Shown one piece after another: positions 1 through 5,022 of a stretch of DNA of 5,022 bases. Both the position numbers and the translations under genes were made by a program. The notes under the pieces were generated by a model, which did no database searches, had not been told where the DNA came from, and saw only the letters and a list, made by a program, of their open reading frames with translations. How positions within the stretch are numbered: the first letter of the stretch is position 1; each line of letters begins with the position of its first letter. Origin of the DNA: DASYSA01 sp036003885 (lineage in GTDB: Bacteria > Acidobacteriota > Blastocatellia > UBA7656); NCBI GenBank assembly GCA_036003885.1, contig DASYSA010000479.1, forward strand, positions 1-5,022. The letters run 5' to 3'.

Positions 1-1
1 A

Positions 2-514
2 ATTCTGGCGTCGAGCAATGGAGGGACCTCCTGGCGAGAGCAAACGAGCGGCACCGACTCTCAGTTATTTCATCTGAGCTTCCAGGGAAAAAGAGGATGG
101 GTCGTCGGGACTGGCGGTTTGATCCTCCACACCAGGGATGCGGGAAAGAACTGGTATAAACAGCAATCCGGTATTACCGACGATTTGAATCGAGTCTACA
201 ATGTGAGCGAGGAAACGATCTTGATAAGCGGCGACAAAGGAGCTCTGCTGCGAAGCGAGAATGCGGGAGCCACCTGGGATAGAGTCGATTTGAAGATTCA
301 AGAGCCTCTGTTTGGGATAAGCTTCGTGGATAAGAAGACCGGTTGGGTTGTGGGATACAAGGGACGAGTCATCAGGACCTACGACGGGGGCCGCAGTTGG
401 GTGGAGCAGGCGAGCTCTACAAATGCCGATCTGTTTTCAGTGGCATTTCATAAGCACCGTGGATACGCGGTCGGCCGCGACGGATTGGTGATGACGTACT
501 GGGAGAAGCGCTGA
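2..514 (+). CDS. YCF48/BNR-repeat beta-propeller protein, C-terminal part (5' end outside window)
   Basis: The frame is open from the left edge to a TGA at 512-514 and gives 170 residues with no start needed inside the window. A TTG at 119 is internal to a repeat and should not be taken as the start. Four turn motifs of the type (D/N)(G/A)GxxW are visible: NGGTSW (6-11), DAGKNW (46-51), NAGATW (87-92) and DGGRSW (128-133), spaced 40-41 residues apart. Each is preceded by a strand pair of the type GWVVGxxGxIxxT. This is the pattern of YCF48-like/BNR (sialidase-type) propeller repeats. Known members include the photosystem II assembly factor Ycf48, but in non-phototrophs such proteins are usually exported or surface proteins of unknown role. 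The last repeat stops at GRDGLVMTYW without a further GGxxW turn, which could be normal propeller closure or slight truncation, because the stop lies in the repeat at 511-585. Function cannot be stated beyond the fold. Confidence 0.85.
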   Translation: MLASSNGGTSWREQTSGTDSQLFHLSFQGKRGWVVGTGGLILHTRDAGKNWYKQQSGITDDLNRVYNVSEETILISGDKGALLRSENAGATWDRVDLKIQEPLFGISFVDKKTGWVVGYKGRVIRTYDGGRSWVEQASSTNADLFSVAFHKHRGYAVGRDGLVMTYWEKR

Positions 515-585
515 GTACTGAGTTCTGAGTTCTGAGTTCTGAGTAGTCGCGGTTCACAACTCAGAACTCAGCACTCAGAACTGAG
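511..585. repeat. Heptamer-built inverted repeat between convergent genes
   Basis: Five tandem 7-bp units CTGAGT(A/T) run from 511 to 545. Four inverted units (AACTCAG, AACTCAG, CACTCAG, AACTGAG) run from 558 to 585. The arm 518-545 and the reverse complement of 558-585 match at 25 of 28 positions, around a 12-base centre (546-557), so either strand could form a long hairpin. There is no T-tract after either arm, so it is not a canonical intrinsic terminator, although a hairpin between two convergent genes could still end or protect transcripts. The TGA stop codons of both flanking genes (512-514 on +, 575-577 on -) are the TGA inside a CTGAGT unit. The arrangement resembles dispersed intergenic short-repeat families; its copy number elsewhere cannot be seen here. 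Confidence 0.9.
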
Positions 586-1462
586 ACGGCTTGGGGTTTG
601 CGGGATCGGCGTAGTCGTAAAACCCCCGCCCCGACTTCCTCCCATAAAGACCAGCCAGAACCATTCGCTTCAACAGCGGCGGAGGAGCGAAACGCCTCTC
701 CTTGAACTCGTCGAACATGATGTTGGCGATGTAGTAGGTCGTGTCCAGTCCAACAAAGTCACCCAGCGTAAGCGGCCCCATCGGATGACCACATCCGAGC
801 TTCATCGCGTTGTCGATGTCTACAATTGATGCCACGCCTTCTTCGAGCGCTCGAATAGAGTCGAGCATATAAGGCACCAGCAATCGATTCACTATGAACC
901 CGGTTCGATCAGATGTTTGCACTGGTACTTTGCCGATGTCGCGGCCGAACTGAGTCGCTGCCGCGAAGACTTCGGGGTCGGTCAGGATCGTGCGAACGAT
1001 CTCAACGAGTTTCATCACCGGCACCGGGTTGAAGAAGTGCATTCCGATGAAGCGCCGCTGCCGTTCAGGACTGGTAGCGATCATCATCTGGGTGATCGAA
1101 AGACTCGAAGTGTTCGAAGCGAAGATCGTATGCGGACCGCAGATCTGGTCGAGTCGAGAGTAGGTTTTGTTCTTCTCCTCGATATTTTCGATTATGGCTT
1201 CGATGACCAGATCAGCCGTGGCAGCCTCTTCCAGGCGAGTGCTGCCGTGAAGGCGTGAGAGGGTCTGGTCGCGGGCTTCGGCGGAGAGCTTGCCCTTCTC
1301 CACGGCTTTGGAGAGCTGGCGCTGGATCCCGCTTAGACCCTTGTTGAGGAACTCGTCAGCCACTTCGATGACAGTCACGTCACGCCCCGCTTGAGCGCAT
1401 ACCTGGGCTATTCCAGAGCCCATGAGACCACAACCCAGTACTGCTACTTTGTCGATTGCCAT
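575..1462 (-). CDS. hbd: 3-hydroxyacyl-CoA (3-hydroxybutyryl-CoA) dehydrogenase
   Basis: This 295-residue protein has the usual length of the stand-alone Hbd/PaaH/FadB2 type. It is expected to act in the cytoplasm, oxidising (S)-3-hydroxyacyl-CoA to 3-oxoacyl-CoA with NAD+ in beta-oxidation or short-chain acyl-CoA metabolism. The N-terminal Rossmann fold shows GCGLMG (Gly10, Gly12, Gly15), with Glu33 at the end of the second strand as expected for NAD preference. The active-site signature follows: SNTSSLS (116-122), HFFNP with catalytic His142, Glu154 in KLVEIV, and Asn192 in GFIVNR. The His-Glu-Asn spacing equals that of the characterised enzymes. The C-terminal dimerisation domain has GHPMGPLTLGDFVGLD and ends in GRKSGRGFYDY. 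The ATG is preceded by GGAGG (1469-1473) with a 6-nt spacer, supporting the start. The gene begins 21 bp after the rhomboid stop on the same strand, so it is probably co-transcribed. Its last codons and TGA lie in the heptamer repeat. The substrate chain length and the gene symbol are family-level guesses. Confidence 0.95.
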   Translation of the reverse strand: MAIDKVAVLGCGLMGSGIAQVCAQAGRDVTVIEVADEFLNKGLSGIQRQLSKAVEKGKLSAEARDQTLSRLHGSTRLEEAATADLVIEAIIENIEEKNKTYSRLDQICGPHTIFASNTSSLSITQMMIATSPERQRRFIGMHFFNPVPVMKLVEIVRTILTDPEVFAAATQFGRDIGKVPVQTSDRTGFIVNRLLVPYMLDSIRALEEGVASIVDIDNAMKLGCGHPMGPLTLGDFVGLDTTYYIANIMFDEFKERRFAPPPLLKRMVLAGLYGRKSGRGFYDYADPANPKPSQF

Positions 1463-1483
1463 ACTCTTCCTCCAGTCGAATGG

Positions 1484-2701
1484 TCAGTCATCCACAACCA
1501 ACTTGTACCTCTTAGCCTTCTCTACCAGCGCATCTTCCTCGGCTTTTGTCTGGTCCCAGTTCTTCGGGTTCGCCTTCCCATGGCGTTCAATAATTTCTCT
1601 CTGCTCGGCCAGCACCTCCTTAAGGCGCGAAACACTCGGGTCTTGCAATCGCAGCTCCTCGAGATCCCTGATCCCACGCTCGGCAGCTTGGAGAGCCGGA
1701 GAAAGATCGGCACTTTTGTCTCTATTCTTGACGATCGTGTTAAACAGGTTCAGTGAGTCTACGAGCTGGTTCTCAGCGTCCTTGATTCTGCCGATCTCCT
1801 GGCCCCTGGCTTTCTCCGGATCGGCGCGGAGATTTGCGAGGCTGGGGCGAGGGCCGTCGTAGTGCCGGAAGGCTTCGATGAACGAGATGGCGATGATGGC
1901 CAGACACACAATCTCCGCGACCTTCCAGACCCTGCTGCTGGCCACCTCACCCGGGCGTTTGTAAGGCACCACCAGCGCCAGCGCAATCCCGCTAAGCAAG
2001 CCGCCAATGTGAGCAGAGTTATCAACGAATCTCACTGAGAATCCGAAGGCTAAGTTGATCAGGATAATTGGAATGATCCGCCGGATGATGTCGCGGCGCA
2101 GGGCCGCGGGAATCTCTTTTCTATACCTGAAGGCAAATGTGCCCATCACCCCGAACAGGCCGAAGATCGCTCCTGAGGCTCCCGCCGACAAACTTTCGGG
2201 CCTGACCATGTAGCTTGACAGCGAGCCAACCATGCCGGCGCCGAGGTACAGCAGAACGAAGCGCGACGAGCCATAGATCTGCTCGATCTCCTGTCCGAGG
2301 ATCCAGAGCGCGTAGTTGTTCATGATCAGGTGGGCGAATCCAATATGAAGAAATATGCAGGTCACCAGACGCCAATATTGATGCTGTCCGTCGATAAGGG
2401 GATTGAACTTTGCGCCGAACCCTATCAAGACATCGTCGTCGGCGGACATCAAGCTCATGCCGCCCGACAGCCACATCAGAATGAAGATGCCCACATTGAG
2501 ACCAACGAAGATGAAGGTAAACGGGCTGGCTCGTGTGAAGAGCGCTCGGACGAAGTTAACGGTGTTGACGCGCTCGCGTTCTGCCAGGACTGAGGCCAGC
2601 GACCGGAACCCGCAGTGGACGCAATCGGGGTTATCGGCTGGAGTAGGGTTGCCACAATTGGGGCAGCTTCGGAATCCGGGTTGATTGGTGGGTTGATTCA
2701 A
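1484..2701 (-). CDS. Rhomboid intramembrane serine protease with N-terminal zinc ribbon and C-terminal helical tail (paralogue 1)
   Basis: This 405-residue protein has four parts. (1) A zinc ribbon, CPNC (13-16) and CVHC (27-30). (2) A rhomboid core at about 60-246, with YWRLVT (109-114), His119, His124 and Asn128 in the second helix, the nucleophile Ser176 in GASGAIFG, and the catalytic His231 in AHIGG. All residues of the Ser-His dyad and the oxyanion region are present, so an active protease is predicted, cutting membrane proteins within or near their transmembrane segment. (3) A further hydrophobic helix at about 258-278. (4) A charged helical tail, 279-405. If the N-terminus is cytoplasmic as in GlpG-type rhomboids, six plus one helices would place the tail outside the cytoplasm (inference). 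The start is TTG at 2699-2701. The open frame reaches back only to a TAG at 2804-2806 and contains no ATG or GTG before it, and no later start keeps the zinc ribbon. No good Shine-Dalgarno precedes the TTG. Substrates are unknown. Confidence 0.92.
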   Translation of the reverse strand: MNQPTNQPGFRSCPNCGNPTPADNPDCVHCGFRSLASVLAERERVNTVNFVRALFTRASPFTFIFVGLNVGIFILMWLSGGMSLMSADDDVLIGFGAKFNPLIDGQHQYWRLVTCIFLHIGFAHLIMNNYALWILGQEIEQIYGSSRFVLLYLGAGMVGSLSSYMVRPESLSAGASGAIFGLFGVMGTFAFRYRKEIPAALRRDIIRRIIPIILINLAFGFSVRFVDNSAHIGGLLSGIALALVVPYKRPGEVASSRVWKVAEIVCLAIIAISFIEAFRHYDGPRPSLANLRADPEKARGQEIGRIKDAENQLVDSLNLFNTIVKNRDKSADLSPALQAAERGIRDLEELRLQDPSVSRLKEVLAEQREIIERHGKANPKNWDQTKAEEDALVEKAKRYKLVVDD

Positions 2702-2795
2702 AATGTTGGCTTCAGCCTTTGGGGTTCTGATCGCGATTCCTTCAGCCGCTTTGAGGGCGCAAGCCCGAAGTAGATGAGTCTTTGTCTCCTTCTTC
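2702..2795 (-). other. Leader between the two rhomboid genes, with short direct repeats and a small hairpin
   Basis: This 94-bp gap has two imperfect copies of one motif 30 bp apart: TTCAGCC-TTTGGGG (2711-2724) and TTCAGCCGCTTTGAGGG (2741-2757), given as the + strand. A perfect 4-bp stem GGGC/GCCC closes a four-base loop (2755-2766). An AAGGAG-like element lies at 2786-2791 on the minus strand, right after the upstream stop and too far from the TTG start to serve it. There is no T-tract, so this is not a convincing terminator, and co-transcription of the flanking genes remains likely. Any effect on translation of the downstream TTG gene is speculative. Confidence 0.35.
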
Positions 2796-3965
2796 TTATT
2801 CTCCTATTCCAAACTCGCGCCTCTTGCCTTGCCACCAGGCCAAATAATCCTTGATCGCGGCGTCAACCTCGGCGTAGTTGGAATTGGCCTCAGTGATGGC
2901 ATCAGGATTTGTTTTAGCCGAGTCAAGCAGCGCGGCTCGCTTGCTGGCCAGATCGACCAGGCGGCCGCGGATTTCGTCTGACTTCGGATCGATCTCGGTT
3001 ATGCGGCCGACTCCACTGGCTGCCGTTCGAAGTAGCGTAGCGAGGGCCTGAGGATCACCATCCTGTGGACCTCTCCAATGGAACCCTTTGATGAACGCCC
3101 TCTCGAGTCGCGCGACGCTGTCGTATGACATATCGACGGCGGCCTTGCTTTGAAAACTTCCGTAGTTCTTGGCCACCATCGCGAAGCTGGCCACGACAAC
3201 CAGCGCGCACGCGATCGCGGTGATGTTCCAGATCACCGCCGAGCGCGCGATGGTGGGCTCCTCAGCCGGAATCGCATAAGCCAGGGCTGCGCCGGCGATG
3301 AATCCCCCGATATGAGCGTAGTTGTCGAAACCCATGACGAATCCGAGGCCGATCCCCAAAGCCGCCCAAGTCAACATCTGCCGCCTCAGCGCGTTTCCAA
3401 AGGTCCCTCCCTGCCTGTGACCGTAAACCGTCAACAGCCCGATCAATCCAAAGAGGGCCCCTGATGCACCCGCGCCCTGTACGCCGAAGGAGAAATCCAC
3501 GATGTTGCTGAAGATGCCTGTACCGAGATATATCAGGATGAATTTCTGCGATCCGTATAGCGCTTCGACTTGAGGGCCGACATTGTATAGCGCCATTGTG
3601 TTGAACATCAGGTGCATGAGACCGAGATGGAGAAAGTTCGGCGTGACCAGTCGCCACCATTCGCCTTGCTGAATAGCCTGAGTGATGCGGCCTCCGAAGT
3701 CGTAGAAGACACTGTCGCTCGGCTTCATGATGGAGACGCCTTCAACTCCGCTGTTCAGGTCCACAACCGCCATCATCACGAACACCACTACGTTTATCGC
3801 CAACAACAGCATTGAGAAGAAGCTCTCGCCGCCGGACTTCTCGCTGGTACGGATTCTGAACCGCGGAACAGACTCCCTCCCGCATAGAGGACAGGTCCGC
3901 GCAGAAGCCTCAACCAGTCCGCGACAGGCCTGACACATCACCAGTTTTTTGCGCTCACCAAACAT
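2796..3965 (-). CDS. Rhomboid intramembrane serine protease with N-terminal zinc ribbon and C-terminal helical tail (paralogue 2)
   Basis: This 389-residue paralogue has the same architecture as the gene just downstream. A zinc ribbon (CQAC 11-14, CPLC 25-28) has exactly the same CX2C-X10-CX2C spacing. The rhomboid core spans about 49-233, with WWRLVT (103-108), His113, His118 and Asn122, the nucleophile Ser168 in GASGALFG, and the catalytic His218 in AHIGG. A seventh hydrophobic helix lies at about 244-265, followed by a polar helical tail (266-389) rich in Ala, Lys, Asp and Glu. All expected catalytic residues are intact. The ATG at 3963-3965 has no strong Shine-Dalgarno. Met10 is an alternative start but also lacks one and would leave only a single residue before the first zinc-ribbon Cys11. 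It is the first gene of the presumed three-gene unit, and a possible promoter lies at 3996-4024. The two rhomboid cores are similar but clearly diverged, so this is an old duplication rather than a recent one. Substrate specificity cannot be inferred. Confidence 0.93.
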   Translation of the reverse strand: MFGERKKLVMCQACRGLVEASARTCPLCGRESVPRFRIRTSEKSGGESFFSMLLLAINVVVFVMMAVVDLNSGVEGVSIMKPSDSVFYDFGGRITQAIQQGEWWRLVTPNFLHLGLMHLMFNTMALYNVGPQVEALYGSQKFILIYLGTGIFSNIVDFSFGVQGAGASGALFGLIGLLTVYGHRQGGTFGNALRRQMLTWAALGIGLGFVMGFDNYAHIGGFIAGAALAYAIPAEEPTIARSAVIWNITAIACALVVVASFAMVAKNYGSFQSKAAVDMSYDSVARLERAFIKGFHWRGPQDGDPQALATLLRTAASGVGRITEIDPKSDEIRGRLVDLASKRAALLDSAKTNPDAITEANSNYAEVDAAIKDYLAWWQGKRREFGIGE

Positions 3966-3995
3966 ACTCGTGTAGTTAAAACGAAGAGCAAAGGT

Positions 3996-4024
3996 AAGTT
4001 ACCAGAACGAGAACAGGGCTTCAA
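3996..4024 (-). promoter_or_regulatory. Possible sigma-70 promoter for the rhomboid-rhomboid-hbd unit
   Basis: Read on the minus strand, TTGAAG (4024-4019) is followed after 17 nt by TAACTT (4001-3996), and a TGG directly before the -10 box would make it an extended -10. Transcription would begin about 25-30 nt before the ATG of the first rhomboid gene. The -10 hexamer matches the consensus at only three of six positions, so this is a guess supported mainly by spacing and position. Confidence 0.28.
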
Positions 4025-4054
4025 AGGCCCGGCTGGTGATTGGGTGTGCGACGA

Positions 4055-4138
4055 GGCGGCCGCGAATCATACGAACTCCACGAATTCGCTCGAACTATTT
4101 CTTCGATACTCGTGACATTCGAGTGATTCGTAGCCGCC
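4055..4138. repeat. Long imperfect inverted repeat in the spacer
   Basis: The left arm (4055-4094), beginning GGCGGC and ending TCGAA, is matched by the reverse complement of the right arm (4102-4138), which begins TTCGA and ends GCCGCC. The centre is CTATTTC (4095-4101). Matching blocks include GGCGGC, CGAATCA, CGAA, CACGA and TCGAA, separated by two- to four-base mismatched or gapped segments. CGAA/TTCG cores recur about every seven bases in both arms. It lies 39 bp beyond the stop of the secreted-protein gene and upstream of the rhomboid unit, so it may act at the RNA level as a transcript end. No T-tract follows, so it is not a standard terminator. It looks like a member of a dispersed intergenic repeat family. 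Confidence 0.7.
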
Positions 4139-4177
4139 GATCCCGTGGGAGACCTTGAAAAAGCAGAGATCCCGGAA

Positions 4178-4822
4178 TCATTTGCGTGAGTTCAGGGCAG
4201 AGATGACTTGCCTTCCTGCTTTTACTGACACAGTGAACAGAATTACTTCACCCTTGGCACTGCTGGCCGCGACTATAGTGTCTTCTGCGTTGCGCGAATC
4301 TATTTGCCACTTGTTGAGAGGCCCATCGCCCGATCCCTTATAGTAAGAGCCGAAGTTGGCAATAAATTCTTTGCGGAATGTCGATAGATCCTTCTGCGTC
4401 GAGGCCGCGACTTGCGTAAGCATCGCGCCGAAATCCTTGCCCTCGATTTTCAGATGCTCCCAATCGATCATCTCTTCGACGGCGGGGTCGCCGCGCGACA
4501 ACATCTCAAACGCCTTTCTGGCGAACTCGAGAGCGTCGTTTGTCGAAGCAGGCCTCCGCGAACTTACAACGCCGGTTGAGTTTTCCTCCGCCATCCTGGG
4601 AGAGCCGGCGGCCGACTGTTCAAACCTGGGCTTCGAGGTTCCACGCTGCTTGATGACCCAGGCGCCATTGGGACAGTCACTGGACTGCGTTTCGCCGACA
4701 GTGGTGTAGCCCTCAGGAATGGCGTCCCCTTTGCAGACAGTCTTCGTAGTGGCGACTGTTTGTGCGCTGGAAACGACCGACAGGGTCAGGGTCAGTGCGG
4801 CGATTGCGATGATCTTCTTCAT
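4178..4822 (-). CDS. Exported protein of unknown function with a Cys-pair IPEGY segment and a C-terminal alpha/beta domain
   Basis: This 214-residue protein has a clear Sec signal peptide: MKK, a hydrophobic run to about residue 17, and SSA|Q giving likely cleavage after Ala20. There is no lipobox Cys at that site. The mature part opens with a short segment holding Cys30, IPEGY (35-39), Cys50 and WVIK (55-58). The two cysteines 20 residues apart may form a disulfide outside the cytoplasm. A polar, low-complexity linker (about 60-94) leads to a C-terminal domain (95-214) with helices first (ALEFARKAFEML, then GDPAVEEMIDWEHLK) and strands later (KWQIDSR, DTIVAASS, EVILFTVSV). That order recalls NTF2-like folds, but this is a weak structural guess. 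The ATG is preceded by GGAGGAG (4831-4837) with an 8-nt spacer, so the start is secure. It is separated from the rhomboid unit by 212 bp with an inverted repeat and is probably transcribed alone. I do not recognise a named family. Confidence 0.85.
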   Translation of the reverse strand: MKKIIAIAALTLTLSVVSSAQTVATTKTVCKGDAIPEGYTTVGETQSSDCPNGAWVIKQRGTSKPRFEQSAAGSPRMAEENSTGVVSSRRPASTNDALEFARKAFEMLSRGDPAVEEMIDWEHLKIEGKDFGAMLTQVAASTQKDLSTFRKEFIANFGSYYKGSGDGPLNKWQIDSRNAEDTIVAASSAKGEVILFTVSVKAGRQVISALNSRK

Positions 4823-4984
4823 GATGGGATCTCCTCCATGCGCAGCGGCGAATGCGGATTGGCGGCGTGACGAATTGATTACTACCAGTGGGGCAGAAAG
4901 TTCTTTTTCTGACCTATTGTACTACGAACGTCAACAGTCTCTGTCGATAGGCCGCTCGCGGAAATTCACGGGTTATCCTCGCTG

Positions 4985-5013
4985 TTGTTTTCAGAAGTGC
5001 TTTCCGTTAGAAT
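4985..5013 (+). promoter_or_regulatory. Candidate sigma-70 promoter reading out of the right edge
   Basis: TTGTTT (4985-4990) is followed after exactly 17 nt by TAGAAT (5008-5013), a five-of-six match to the -10 consensus with a four-of-six -35. Transcription would begin near 5020, so the gene served would lie just outside the window and be divergent from the secreted-protein gene. Nothing downstream is visible to confirm it. Confidence 0.42.
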
Positions 5014-5022
5014 GCGAGTGTT

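Noticed and set aside
119..514. Start of the beta-propeller gene at TTG 119
   Set aside because: The frame is open to the window edge and the upstream residues contain another complete repeat turn (NGGTSW), so the gene begins outside the window.
511..585. CRISPR-like appearance of regularly repeated units
   Set aside because: The units are only 7 bp, directly adjacent with no spacers, and form an inverted arrangement; no cas gene is present.
511..585. Canonical bidirectional Rho-independent terminator
   Set aside because: The stem is long, imperfect and not especially GC-rich, and neither strand has a T-tract after it.
1422..1862. Plus-strand open frames of 120-146 codons overlapping the dehydrogenase start and the rhomboid tail
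   Set aside because: They are antisense to genes with clear family motifs, are serine/arginine/leucine-rich shadows, and match no recognisable domain.
4356..4709. Plus-strand open frame of 117 codons opposite the secreted-protein gene
   Set aside because: The minus-strand frame has a signal peptide and a strong ribosome-binding site; the plus-strand frame has neither and no recognisable motif.
4894..4911. CAGAAA...TTTCTG inverted repeat upstream of the secreted-protein gene as an operator
   Set aside because: Only six base pairs in an A/T-rich stretch; this is expected by chance and has no second copy.
4916..4934. Promoter for the secreted-protein gene from TTGACG (4934-4929) and TACAAT (4921-4916) on the minus strand
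   Set aside because: The two hexamers are only 7 nt apart, too close to work together, and neither has a good partner at 16-18 nt. One may still be part of the real promoter.

Overview
The window reads as a chromosomal segment of a free-living bacterium of moderately high GC. The gene content is a YCF48/BNR-type repeat protein, a stand-alone 3-hydroxyacyl-CoA dehydrogenase, zinc-ribbon rhomboid proteases, and a secreted protein with a Cys...IPEGY...Cys segment. Together with intergenic heptamer-built inverted repeats, this recalls soil Acidobacteriota (Blastocatellia-like) genomes. That placement is inference from style; no marker gene is present.

Layout, left to right. At 2-514 (+) is the C-terminal part of a beta-propeller protein made of about 41-residue repeats; its start lies outside the window. 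At 511-585 is an imperfect inverted repeat built from 7-bp CTGAGT(T/A) units. It lies between two convergent genes and contains the stop codons of both. At 575-1462 (-) is a complete NAD-dependent 3-hydroxyacyl-CoA (3-hydroxybutyryl-CoA) dehydrogenase. Upstream of it on the same strand, 21 bp away, is a rhomboid intramembrane protease (1484-2701, TTG start). A second, paralogous rhomboid (2796-3965) lies 94 bp further upstream. A 212-bp spacer (3966-4177) holds a candidate promoter and a second long imperfect inverted repeat (4055-4138). At 4178-4822 (-) is a small exported protein of unknown function with a strong ribosome-binding site. The last 200 bp contain no gene but carry a plausible divergent promoter pointing right.

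The three central minus-strand genes look like one transcription unit: rhomboid 2, rhomboid 1, then the dehydrogenase. Both rhomboids share an uncommon architecture: an N-terminal CX2C-X10-CX2C zinc ribbon, a six-helix rhomboid core with intact Ser/His catalytic residues, a seventh membrane helix, and a helical tail of about 125 residues. This tandem pair is the most interesting part of the window. No mobile element, CRISPR array, tRNA or rRNA gene was seen.
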